A DNA stretch of 57,420 nucleotides from a virus, in IMG/VR virus record IMGVR_UViG_3300045049_000062, positions 1-57,420 of that record; one strand, given 5' to 3'. Below, piece by piece: positions 15,222 to 22,122 of the stretch (the first letter of the stretch is position 1; every line of letters starts with the position of its first letter). The notes under the pieces were generated by a model. It was not told where the DNA came from and did not search any database. It saw only the letters and a program-made list of their open reading frames with translations. The position numbers and the translations under genes were made by a program.

Positions 15222-15724
15222 GCGTAACTCCCGACCCAACCTTTGTGATGTTCTTTCTTACCTCCGCATACCGCTTTCATGCAGGAGTAGTCGAGTCCAT
15301 AACGACGGCAGAATCTCTTGAGATTGTCTCCAATGTAAGTGTTCCACCTTGGTGAAGTCACTTTGAACATCCGCGCTAGCTTCCGACCAATCTCGATGTT
15401 GCCACCGTTGGAAGCGCGTTCTGCCAAGTTTTGTTCCATCGGAATGAAACGACAGTTGCCCCATTCGTAGTTGCCAACGTCGCCGATCCTGCCCATCTGA
15501 AACTTGCCTTTAGACTTTCCGATCTGATGCGGCTTCTGTACGTCGGCACGTTTAGCGAGTTTCATGTATTGACGGAATGTCAGTAAACATTTGCGACCGT
15601 GAAGGTTTGCGTTACCTCTCAGGTCCCGCCACTTCCTACGCCATAGCTTCCAGTCTTCACCATCGAATCCAAGTTCAACGAGCGTAGCACGAGCCTCGTT
15701 CTCAAGAAGCCAACGATCTCTCAT
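15218..15724 (-). CDS. Putative HNH-like homing endonuclease
   Basis: 168 residues, coupled by ATGA overlaps on both sides. The central region KGKFQMGRIGDVGNYEWGNCRFIPMEQN resembles the C-terminal part of phage HNH endonucleases, where RIDN..GY..GNCRW....EN supplies catalytic and metal-binding residues. The C-terminal part (KVTSPRWNTYIGDNLKRFCRRYGLDYSCMKAV) looks like a helix-turn-helix DNA-binding repeat of the type found in homing enzymes. A free-standing homing nuclease inserted between two glycosyltransferase genes would explain its lack of pathway logic. The full HNH motif is not clear, so this is moderate confidence. Confidence 0.6.
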   Translation of the reverse strand: MRDRWLLENEARATLVELGFDGEDWKLWRRKWRDLRGNANLHGRKCLLTFRQYMKLAKRADVQKPHQIGKSKGKFQMGRIGDVGNYEWGNCRFIPMEQNLAERASNGGNIEIGRKLARMFKVTSPRWNTYIGDNLKRFCRRYGLDYSCMKAVCGGKKEHHKGWVGSYA

Positions 15725-16485
15725 ACAAGGCCTCCGATCTTAGCTGCGCCACGCCAACTGACTCTGGTGTTGGAGTCTGGGTGCGCTGCTGAAGGCGGTT
15801 TCTCCTTGACAACGTCAGGGTGCAACTTCAGAAGCTTTCGGAAGGACTTCTGTGCCGCTTCGCGTGTGCGTTCATTGCTCAAGCCTCCAGGTGCGTCCGC
15901 CTTACGTTGGGCAACGGCCATGTCGTAGGTCAAAGCAAGACGAACACCACCTTTCAGAAGCTGAAGTGTGTAGTCAATGTCTTCGTAGTAGCGGAGACGA
16001 CCCCACACGATCTTCTTCACGGCCTTCTGAGACATACCGAAAGCGAAGCCAAGGTGCGAGTTCTCTTTGACTCCGCCCTTCGGTGCAAACGCCTTGGTGC
16101 CGAGACCGACACACGCATACTTCTTGCAGAGTGCAGGAAGTGTCTTGCTCCAGAACTCCTTCGTCTTCTCTTTCTCCGAAGACGCGACAGTGTGCTTCTC
16201 ACCGTTGAAGACGTAGAAGTACAGATCGTCGTCGAACATGAAAGTGAACTTGTGCAACTTGCCGAGCACAGTCATCATCCACTCACGCTTCTTGTACAGA
16301 GAAGTGATGAACTCCGGTTGCGGATACACGTTCACAGTAGGGTAGTTCTTTTTGAGTGCTTTCACCTCTTCAGCAGGGCACACGAGTGTGATGTGCTTGT
16401 GCAGGTATTTCGGCAAGCGCTCGACTGTCAATTGACTATTCGTTCGGCCGCGAGTTGGTATCAGGATGTGATAAGAAGCTGTCAT
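15721..16485 (-). CDS. TAGT-like glycosyltransferase, copy 3
   Basis: 254 residues from the ATG at 16485; the open frame extends further upstream but would overlap the zinc-knuckle gene much more. Motifs: ILIPTRGRTNSQLT (7-20), HITLVCPAEEV, KKREWMMTVL, TFMFDDDLYF (81-90) and YYEDIDYTLQLL. It is closest to copy 1 in layout (IPT.R, DDDL, E/D-DYTLQLL) and matches the TAGT pattern. Like copy 1 it may glycosylate hydroxymethylated bases in DNA. The three copies differ enough to imply distinct donors or acceptors rather than recent duplication. Confidence 0.74.
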   Translation of the reverse strand: MTASYHILIPTRGRTNSQLTVERLPKYLHKHITLVCPAEEVKALKKNYPTVNVYPQPEFITSLYKKREWMMTVLGKLHKFTFMFDDDLYFYVFNGEKHTVASSEKEKTKEFWSKTLPALCKKYACVGLGTKAFAPKGGVKENSHLGFAFGMSQKAVKKIVWGRLRYYEDIDYTLQLLKGGVRLALTYDMAVAQRKADAPGGLSNERTREAAQKSFRKLLKLHPDVVKEKPPSAAHPDSNTRVSWRGAAKIGGLV

Positions 16486-16870
16486 GATAGTGGCAAAAAT
16501 ACGGACAGATGCCTTCGTCGTGATGACCACGGCAGCGCGGACATGTTCCTGGAGTTGGCTCGGACTCTTCTTCATTTTTCAGAGAACAATCCTCTGTCTT
16601 GTGCAGTCCAAGACAATGATCGCAACACGGTTCATTGTTCCACACCATTCCATTGTCAAGATTTGGATCTTCTGGTGGGCCGAACACGATACGATCGTCT
16701 TGGTAGGGCTCGTCCTTCTTCTGATAGTCCTCGATCTTTGGCTCAGGTTCGTTGAACGGTTGTCCGTACTGAGCAGCAACTATCATATGCGCAAACCATA
16801 GATCGTGGGCATTCCTCCAACGCAGAAGTTCTTGCACAGATCTTAAACCGTTTCTTGTAGGGCTAGTCAT
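16436..16870 (-). CDS. Protein with twin zinc-knuckle-like motifs
   Basis: 144 residues. Two identical-spacing Cys/His clusters are visible: C83-x2-C86-x3-H90-x4-C95 and C110-x2-C113-x3-H117-x4-C122, one residue shorter than the retroviral-type CCHC knuckle. Extra Cys/His follow (C126, H127, H129). The linker is acidic and Pro-rich. Zinc knuckles often bind single-stranded nucleic acid. It overlaps the glycosyltransferase downstream by 50 bases, and its ATG at 16870 overlaps the previous stop (ATGA). Function unknown. Confidence 0.62.
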   Translation of the reverse strand: MTSPTRNGLRSVQELLRWRNAHDLWFAHMIVAAQYGQPFNEPEPKIEDYQKKDEPYQDDRIVFGPPEDPNLDNGMVWNNEPCCDHCLGLHKTEDCSLKNEEESEPTPGTCPRCRGHHDEGICPYFCHYHDSFLSHPDTNSRPNE

Positions 16871-17154
16871 AATCCGTGATCCTCTCCCGGGAATTTTACC
16901 AAATCGTCCACTTGTCCGCTTAGGTACGCAGTTAGTGCATCAGGAGGTAATTCGATTGGAACATATATCGAATTTCGTGTTTGAAACACCCCTCGTTCAC
17001 CGATCTCTATTACTTTACTAGTAAACGCTGTATCCGGTTTGTCTGGAGATAGTGGATGATTTAGCGCCCAGACAATCGCTGGTTCTCCTAGCACGATCTT
17101 GGTTCCAGGGGCTTTTGCATCATAGTTCACGACTGGCTTTAAATCTACTTTCAT
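16867..17154 (-). CDS. Hypothetical beta-rich protein
   Basis: 95 residues from the ATG at 17154 (ATGA overlap with the previous stop). It looks strand-rich (TKIVLGEPAIVWAL, SKVIEIGERGVFQTRNSIYVPI), with no motif I recognise. Such small beta proteins are common between phage replication genes. Function unknown. Confidence 0.6.
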   Translation of the reverse strand: MKVDLKPVVNYDAKAPGTKIVLGEPAIVWALNHPLSPDKPDTAFTSKVIEIGERGVFQTRNSIYVPIELPPDALTAYLSGQVDDLVKFPGEDHGL

Positions 17155-17384
17155 GATATATCCTTCCGTGCTACTAACTCCACACACGCTGAGTTAACCA
17201 TGCTGATGCAAAGTTGCTGTGCGTAGATGCCGCCGATAATTTTCCGCATCTTTTCAAACATCTGTGGCATCACATCGTCCGCATTAAAGGGTGTTCCAGT
17301 TCCGAATCGCATTACCTCTTTCGCCAACCTCGGAAGTCCATACATAGCCTCAAAATGGGCAAAGACTGCATCAGGTGTTTTCAT
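17151..17384 (-). CDS. Small hypothetical helical protein
   Basis: 77 residues, predicted largely helical by composition, ATG at 17384 overlapping the primase stop (ATGA). No known motif. Coupling to the primase may point to a replication-related role, but nothing in the sequence shows it. Confidence 0.58.
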   Translation of the reverse strand: MKTPDAVFAHFEAMYGLPRLAKEVMRFGTGTPFNADDVMPQMFEKMRKIIGGIYAQQLCISMVNSACVELVARKDIS

Positions 17385-18436
17385 CTTAGCGCTCCTTCTA
17401 CTGAGTCAATGTACTTATCTGGACACGAAAATGGATCCATCTCGTTGTCCCACAGTAACTGCTTCTTACCATTTCCTAGATCCTTGGTCATTTGCTTCCC
17501 ATTCTTGCCCAACCTAGGTGTACGGTATTTCCACAGAGCAAGATACTTCACGTCGAAGAAGTGCTTGCAGTTCTTATACACGGCACGAGTCGCTTTGATT
17601 CCAGCATCATCACCATCGAAGGACAGGATCAGGTTCTCTACACCCGCATCTTCTAGCAGTTCGCGTTTGTGTGAGCTCCAATTCATGGCACCCAATACCG
17701 AAGTGGCTGGAATATCACGATCAAGATATCTTAGACTATCACGCGGGCCTTCACACAGTACCATCGTCTTCAGACGTTGCTTCTTCATCAACTTGATGGC
17801 ATAATCGAAGTATAGAAGACCCCACTTTCTACTCCAGTTTATTCCATCCTCTGCCTTCGCATTAAGGTACGAAGGCTTATCGTCTTTTGGTTTTTCAATC
17901 TTTGCCTTGACATAACCTCGAAGTTCTTTGTTGATGTAGACTGGAAGCCAAACAAACGGCATTCCGCCCCACCCGCTATGAAGCACATACTGCGCTCCAA
18001 TCTTTTTCAAAAGATCGACTTTCACTCCTCTCCATTTCTTGAATGGAAAATCATCTTGAAAATCAAGTTCCTTAAGTTCTGGGAATTTTAGTCTCTCTGA
18101 CCGTGATCCAAATAAATCGTCTCGGAATGACTTTGGATCCGCAAAGTGCTTGAGTTCTAGCTTCTTTGGTCTAGCGAATTTCCTTAAATTCAAGGTAGTC
18201 GCTAGATCATTCCAGCTAACACTTTTATCGCAGCCAAAACAGAACATCCACCCAACTGGACCTTCTCGTTCAGCCGGATCAAGACCGATGATCGCACTGG
18301 GATTCTTATCGTTGTGATAAGGACAGCAGATCATGAATTTTGATCCCAAATCTTTCTTTGGGCCTGGAAGAGTATTGAGCTCTTCGCGTACCAGACGCAC
18401 TTTATCGTCTGTGTTATTGACGGCAAATCCCATCAT
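17381..18436 (-). CDS. DnaG-type DNA primase
   Basis: 351 residues. An N-terminal CHC2-type zinc finger is visible (C38, H41, C66, C69 in CCPYHND and CFGCD) with the usual KNPSAII between. A Toprim fold follows: VLCEGPRDSLRYL (with E229), LGAMNWS, and ILSFDGDDAGIKA (metal-binding DxD at 274-276). It lays down RNA primers for lagging-strand synthesis. It is shorter than bacterial DnaG (about 580) because it lacks the C-terminal helicase-binding domain; a DnaB-like helicase is encoded separately at 35123. It has a tandem ATG start (18436/18433) and is the first large gene of the minus operon. Confidence 0.86.
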   Translation of the reverse strand: MMGFAVNNTDDKVRLVREELNTLPGPKKDLGSKFMICCPYHNDKNPSAIIGLDPAEREGPVGWMFCFGCDKSVSWNDLATTLNLRKFARPKKLELKHFADPKSFRDDLFGSRSERLKFPELKELDFQDDFPFKKWRGVKVDLLKKIGAQYVLHSGWGGMPFVWLPVYINKELRGYVKAKIEKPKDDKPSYLNAKAEDGINWSRKWGLLYFDYAIKLMKKQRLKTMVLCEGPRDSLRYLDRDIPATSVLGAMNWSSHKRELLEDAGVENLILSFDGDDAGIKATRAVYKNCKHFFDVKYLALWKYRTPRLGKNGKQMTKDLGNGKKQLLWDNEMDPFSCPDKYIDSVEGALR

Positions 18437-18594
18437 CTTGCTTCCACTCTATTGGACAACGTTACTAGGGTCCATATGCTTCTCATTTACAAGGTGCAGG
18501 TATCTCTCGCCCGTAATTTTATGCATTAACGTGGGTGGGCCATCACCAACCATATTGCTTGACCTGTAAATGATTTGTGTAGAAAGCCGCGCCA
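18437..18594. promoter_or_regulatory. Divergent intergenic region between the two replication operons
   Basis: This 158-base interval separates the minus operon (primase outward) from the plus operon (18595 outward), so promoters for both should lie here or be read from here. I see no convincing sigma70 -35/-10 pair. A CTGTAAATGATT element at 18564-18575 resembles TGTAAA elements seen in other gaps. Part of the interval may encode a 34-residue protein on the minus strand. Confidence 0.4.
18449..18553 (-). CDS. Possible small protein upstream of primase
   Basis: A 34-codon frame (begins MVGDGPPTLMHKITG, ends DPSNVVQ) with a plausible AGG ribosome-binding triplet about nine bases upstream. It would be the first gene of the minus operon, 12 bases before the primase start. 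Composition is protein-like and not low-complexity, but at this length chance cannot be excluded. Confidence 0.35.
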   Translation of the reverse strand: MVGDGPPTLMHKITGERYLHLVNEKHMDPSNVVQ

Positions 18595-18954
18595 ATGCGT
18601 AGTAAAAGAGTTAACGCCATGATGATTAAAAATTTAGAGATGGAACCTTCGATTGCAGCTGATATTGTTGATGTCGAAGGCACAATCGAATTGATGACCA
18701 ATGCACTTGACATTTTCTGTGATCATGTCACATCGAATTTCGAGCAGAAGATTTACGTTCCCGCATCGTTGGATCACGAACTAGAAGCTGTGATCACAAC
18801 CACTATCTTGGAACGTAATCCGCATCTAAAGGATAGATTCTATCTGACATTTGAACGTGAGCCCGGTGACGTGTACGAAGTAAATATCCGAATCTGCAAA
18901 ACTCCGTTGCAAGAACATTTGGAATCGATGTCTGGATCTAGCAGATGGCATTAA
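18595..18954 (+). CDS. Hypothetical protein, first gene of plus replication operon
   Basis: 119 residues from 18595; an alternative start at 18619 or 18622 (ATGATG) has AAAGAG about eight bases upstream. The sequence is acidic and mixed alpha/beta (ELMTNALDIFCDHV, RFYLTFEREPGDVYEVNIRI). No family recognised. It overlaps the Cas4/AddB-like nuclease gene by ten bases. Confidence 0.62.
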   Translation: MRSKRVNAMMIKNLEMEPSIAADIVDVEGTIELMTNALDIFCDHVTSNFEQKIYVPASLDHELEAVITTTILERNPHLKDRFYLTFEREPGDVYEVNIRICKTPLQEHLESMSGSSRWH

Positions 18955-19937
18955 AAGTAAAACCAGACGCAACAGACAAAGACTTTCAAATGCTTCTTCA
19001 TCGTTTGATGAACGAAGCAGAAGAAGAGATTGTAGACCATCCTGTCAAGCCGGATCGCTTCTTTTTCTTGAGGCCATCCGGCTTTCCGTATTGTGGACTA
19101 AGAAAACTGTTGACGGCACCAAAGCAATTAACAGAGGGAGAAACCAGCGAACTAGCAGGTGGATACTTTACAGCGGTGGGGACAGCTGCGCATACAACAT
19201 TCCAATCCCATATAGGACGTAACCAGTTCATCGTTGGGAATTGGAAGTGCAATGAATGTGGTAAGTTTACCAAGTTTCATACCTTTCGTTTATGCAAATG
19301 TGGGTCCAAGCCCGTCTACGAGGAGCTTGAAGTAAAGTATAAGAATACAGTCGTTGGTCATCTTGATGGTTTGGTCAAGATCAAGATGGGTGATCGGTGG
19401 ATCTACATTGTCATCGACTATAAGACTGCGACGACCAGTAAAATTGCCAAGGGTCGTACAGACGATACTGTTTTTCCATACGCATACAATGTGCAGCAGA
19501 TAAAGCGATATGTCGTGTTATTAGAGTTGTGCTACAACATCAAGGTGCACGGATGGGCACTCATTTACCTGAATCGTGATGTACCATTAGGCGAGAAGAA
19601 TCGGAACATCGTATACGTAACGGTACCGGAATCAGAGAAGAAGGCACTTAAACGCGAGATGGATGAATGGGTGAAAACTCATCGGATGGTATTGCGAGCA
19701 CACAGCCTGAAGCACTTCAAAGAGATTGAAGCTCGCAAACTTTGTAGCTCTGCTCATGACTATCGCACGAATTGGATGAACGACTACTCTAAGTGTCCGA
19801 TAGAGCCATTCTGCTTTGACAGTAAGCGATTGGAACGCAAGATCGATGAGAAGCTTGGGCACAAGGTCTACCCATTGATCAATATGGCCCCCAAACACAT
19901 TAGGAAAGGTTTGGACATGAAGAAGGTTGAAGTATGA
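18945..19937 (+). CDS. PD-(D/E)XK nuclease, Cas4/AddB-like with probable Fe-S cluster
   Basis: 330 residues. RecB-family nuclease motifs: GTAAH (79-83), GHLDG (138-142, D141), DYKTAT (158-163, D158/K160) and a Q-containing helix NVQQIKRY (182-189). A lone Cys (C50, in PYCGLRKLL) and a C-terminal trio (C267, C284, C290) match the four-cysteine iron-sulfur arrangement of Cas4 and AddB. A separate pair set (C102, C105, C117, C119) looks like an inserted zinc ribbon. Known relatives are single-strand or end-processing exonucleases. In this replication operon it probably serves recombination or DNA end processing. No CRISPR array or other cas genes are nearby. Confidence 0.82.
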   Translation: MALKVKPDATDKDFQMLLHRLMNEAEEEIVDHPVKPDRFFFLRPSGFPYCGLRKLLTAPKQLTEGETSELAGGYFTAVGTAAHTTFQSHIGRNQFIVGNWKCNECGKFTKFHTFRLCKCGSKPVYEELEVKYKNTVVGHLDGLVKIKMGDRWIYIVIDYKTATTSKIAKGRTDDTVFPYAYNVQQIKRYVVLLELCYNIKVHGWALIYLNRDVPLGEKNRNIVYVTVPESEKKALKREMDEWVKTHRMVLRAHSLKHFKEIEARKLCSSAHDYRTNWMNDYSKCPIEPFCFDSKRLERKIDEKLGHKVYPLINMAPKHIRKGLDMKKVEV

Positions 19938-20071
19938 TGAATCCAAAGACTGGTCTTGACCCAGAAGCAAAATTTCTAGACGACGGACATTGGTTGTGGC
20001 CAATACTGATGATCGTGCTCTTTCTCGCCGTCGTATTTATTGGCTCGTATGTAATCTCTAACTCACCATGA
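19934..20071 (+). CDS. Small single-pass membrane protein
   Basis: 45 residues (begins MMNPKTGLDPEAKF). The core WLWPILMIVLFLAVVFIGSY is a clear membrane segment at about 20-39, with a short polar C-terminus. ATGA overlaps join it to both neighbours, which supports translation. Role unknown; small phage membrane proteins can be holins, antiholins or exclusion factors, but nothing here distinguishes these. Confidence 0.7.
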   Translation: MMNPKTGLDPEAKFLDDGHWLWPILMIVLFLAVVFIGSYVISNSP

Positions 20072-20292
20072 CCACATTTGTAGACGCAGAGGTGATCACC
20101 ATCGAACGACCAGACGTCATGGGCATGATCGCACAATCACCAACTGATATATACGTGCTAAATCAGCAGACGGTGGGGCCTAATTTCGATCCCGGCCAGT
20201 TCCGTCCAGGACAGAAAGTGCGAATTTTCTTTTCCGGACTTAATCCAGGTGATGATCAGCCACAGATTACAGGAGTTACGAGTCTGTCTTAA
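20068..20292 (+). CDS. Small beta-rich hypothetical protein
   Basis: 74 residues with a strand-rich layout (FVDAEVITIERP, GQKVRIFFSGL, PQITGVTSLS) suggesting a small beta-barrel such as an OB-like or SH3-like fold. No motif. Coupled by ATGA to the membrane-protein gene upstream. Confidence 0.55.
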   Translation: MTTFVDAEVITIERPDVMGMIAQSPTDIYVLNQQTVGPNFDPGQFRPGQKVRIFFSGLNPGDDQPQITGVTSLS

Positions 20293-20317
20293 GCGATTAG
20301 CATAGGAATAAAGAACA

Positions 20318-20785
20318 ATGTACTACGAAGACGGTCATCGATTGCCCACCGTAACGGATAAGATGATACGCGGCTTCTTTGGTCGCTATCGCTTTCTATC
20401 AAACTTTCATCTGTGTCCTGTGTATGTGCAAGGAATAACGTATCCATCGTCAGAACACGCATACATGGCAATGAAGACGTTAAAGATCATGCAACGTCGT
20501 GAGATTTCAAAGCTAGAAACTCCTAGAGAAGCCAAGATCTTCGGAACAAGTGCTAGAATAAAACTGCGCCCCAATTGGGATGAAATACGTTTAGATAAAA
20601 TGTATGATGTCCTAAGGTGTAAATTTGTACAGAACAAAGAGTTGCGCCTCCTTCTGGCGGGAACTGCTGACCGCTATCTAGAAGAAACCAACGACTGGAA
20701 CGATACGTTTTGGGGCGTCTGTGACGGTGTAGGTCAAAACAATTTGGGTAAGACACTTATGCGTCTTCGGAAAGAATTATCATGA
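20318..20785 (+). CDS. NADAR-family ADP-ribose glycosidase
   Basis: 155 residues, full-length for the NADAR (YbiA-like) fold. Family blocks: FLSNF (26-30), TYPSSEHAYMAMK (41-53, with the conserved Glu46), KMYDVLRCKFVQN, and near the end WGVCDGVGQNNLGKTLMRLR, which matches the W.....G.N.LG..LM..R core. NADARs cleave N-glycosidic bonds; some act on riboflavin intermediates and others remove ADP-ribose from guanine in DNA, reversing DarT-type toxins. In a phage the latter (counter-defence) is more attractive. The start is preceded by an AGGA element. Substrate not proven. Confidence 0.82.
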   Translation: MYYEDGHRLPTVTDKMIRGFFGRYRFLSNFHLCPVYVQGITYPSSEHAYMAMKTLKIMQRREISKLETPREAKIFGTSARIKLRPNWDEIRLDKMYDVLRCKFVQNKELRLLLAGTADRYLEETNDWNDTFWGVCDGVGQNNLGKTLMRLRKELS

Positions 20786-21087
20786 CATTAGTAGCTGAAG
20801 CAAGATTGCGTGTTCTGCGCTACAATCACAGATGGCGCACGCCTCCGGGGCACGAGATCCGTTACGGTGGCGACAATCCTTTGGAACTTGTATACGAAGA
20901 GAAACTACAGCAGTTTATAGACGGTCAATGGCAAGATGTTCCGGTAGTGGTAGAAGAAAGGATCCCAGAAGATCCACGTGAATTAAAGCGCAGAAGAGAG
21001 CGAGAAGAAAGACGCATTCATATGGATAGGCTGAATGCAGAACTTAAGAAGTCTGCACAAAGAACTTCTAGTACAGGTCCAGGGTAA
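20782..21087 (+). CDS. Hypothetical charged protein
   Basis: 101 residues. An N-terminal beta-rich part (LRVLRYNHRWRTPPG, LELVYEEKLQQFIDGQWQDVPVVVEER) is followed by a long Arg/Glu-rich helix. No recognised family. ATGA coupling with NADAR upstream and TAATG with the QueC-like gene downstream places it in a tight three-gene group. Confidence 0.6.
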   Translation: MTLVAEARLRVLRYNHRWRTPPGHEIRYGGDNPLELVYEEKLQQFIDGQWQDVPVVVEERIPEDPRELKRRREREERRIHMDRLNAELKKSAQRTSSTGPG

Positions 21088-21719
21088 TGGACTTCCAAAC
21101 GCATACACCGACTGGTGTACGAACAATACGGATCACAATCCCGAGAGAGCCATTTGGTGTTCTGATGTCGGGCGGATTGGACAGTTCAGTGATGATGTGT
21201 CTAATCCTACAGACTTATTTGCTTGAGGGGTCGACCGTTCCGTTCTGTGCTATCAACGTTCGACGTGGATTCGGTACTGAGGTGTTCTTTGCACGCATGA
21301 TTGACAGGATAAGCAGTCTATTCCAGAGACAAATTGACACTATTAGCCTGCCACTACCACCTGGAACTGCAGATAAGGACTGCTTGACAGTTCCGGCAAT
21401 TCCTTTCTTAGACAATAGTCCATACAAATCTGTATTTAGTGCAGATACTTCCAATCCAGAAGGAGTGCGTGTTGATCAGGCACCTGAACGGACACCTGTC
21501 GAGAAACAATTTTCGTTCAAGCGATGGCATCTGCCTTTTCTACACTGCGACAAGTCTCACGTTGTCCAATTGATGTACAATCTAGGACTGACTTTCATTG
21601 AGACAGAATCACATACATGCTTTGCTAGTCAGGACCTACGCTGCGGGAACTGCTTTCAATGTCAAGAACGTGCGTGGGCGTACAAGACTCTTGATCTAAC
21701 CGATAATGGGATTTACTAA
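21087..21719 (+). CDS. QueC-like PP-loop ATPase
   Basis: 210 residues, close to the usual QueC length (about 230). The PP-loop SGGLDSS lies at 28-34. A C-terminal zinc site C178-x7-C186-x2-C189-x2-C192 (CFASQDLRCGNCFQC) followed by RAWAYKTLD resembles QueC, 7-cyano-7-deazaguanine synthase. QueC converts 7-carboxy-7-deazaguanine to preQ0 with ATP and ammonia. No QueD, QueE or DpdA gene is visible in the window, so it may rely on host precursors or do another adenylation-type step; QueC-like proteins also appear in defence systems. Start TAATG overlaps the previous stop. Confidence 0.75.
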   Translation: MDFQTHTPTGVRTIRITIPREPFGVLMSGGLDSSVMMCLILQTYLLEGSTVPFCAINVRRGFGTEVFFARMIDRISSLFQRQIDTISLPLPPGTADKDCLTVPAIPFLDNSPYKSVFSADTSNPEGVRVDQAPERTPVEKQFSFKRWHLPFLHCDKSHVVQLMYNLGLTFIETESHTCFASQDLRCGNCFQCQERAWAYKTLDLTDNGIY

Positions 21720-21720
21720 C

Positions 21721-22122
21721 ATGCAACGAAGAAGTTTCCTAAAAGGTATGTTGATGGCAGGAATAGCTCCTGCAATAGTCAAGTCCGAGATCTTGATGCC
21801 AGTCAAGAAGATCGTCACGCCACAGGACAAGGACTTCTGGAAGTTCACACCCAACGATGAAGAGACCGCAGCCAAACTGCGAGCACTCGGCATCAGTGAC
21901 AACTTCCTGAAGAGCGATCCGTTTCCGCCAGCGAAAGAGTTCAAGCACAAGGTCATCATCACAGAGAGCGACCTGCTCGACGACAAGTACGCTGACGCCG
22001 TGCAACAATTCATGCTGGAGGAAGACCGAAAGTTCCAGCAAGAGTTGGGTCGACTGATGGCAGAAGAGATCAAAGCCATGTCACAGCGCAAAGGCTTCCT
22101 TCGTCGCATCCTCAATGGCTAA
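21721..22122 (+). CDS. Hypothetical protein with twin-arginine (Tat) signal
   Basis: 133 residues from the ATG at 21721. The N-terminus MQRRSFLKGMLMAG carries the Tat consensus RRxFLK followed by a hydrophobic stretch (MLMAGIAPAIV). The mature part is helical and acidic/basic mixed, with no catalytic motif. A Tat signal implies export of a folded protein by the host, which is uncommon for phage genes. Its DNA looks more G+C-rich than its neighbours (33 of 60 bases G or C at 21841-21900). It could be a host-derived gene fragment. Function unknown. Confidence 0.72.
   Translation: MQRRSFLKGMLMAGIAPAIVKSEILMPVKKIVTPQDKDFWKFTPNDEETAAKLRALGISDNFLKSDPFPPAKEFKHKVIITESDLLDDKYADAVQQFMLEEDRKFQQELGRLMAEEIKAMSQRKGFLRRILNG

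Noticed and set aside
12886-16755. Several long plus-strand frames opposite the glycosyltransferase and sulfotransferase genes
   Set aside because: The minus-strand proteins have clear family motifs and coupled starts; the plus-strand frames result from high G+C and codon bias.
18555-18590. TTGACC at 18559 as a sigma70 -35 box
   Set aside because: No acceptable -10 hexamer lies 16-18 bases downstream, so no promoter is claimed.
18945-19937. Possible CRISPR-associated locus because of the Cas4-like gene
   Set aside because: No direct-repeat array and no other cas genes are visible anywhere in the window.
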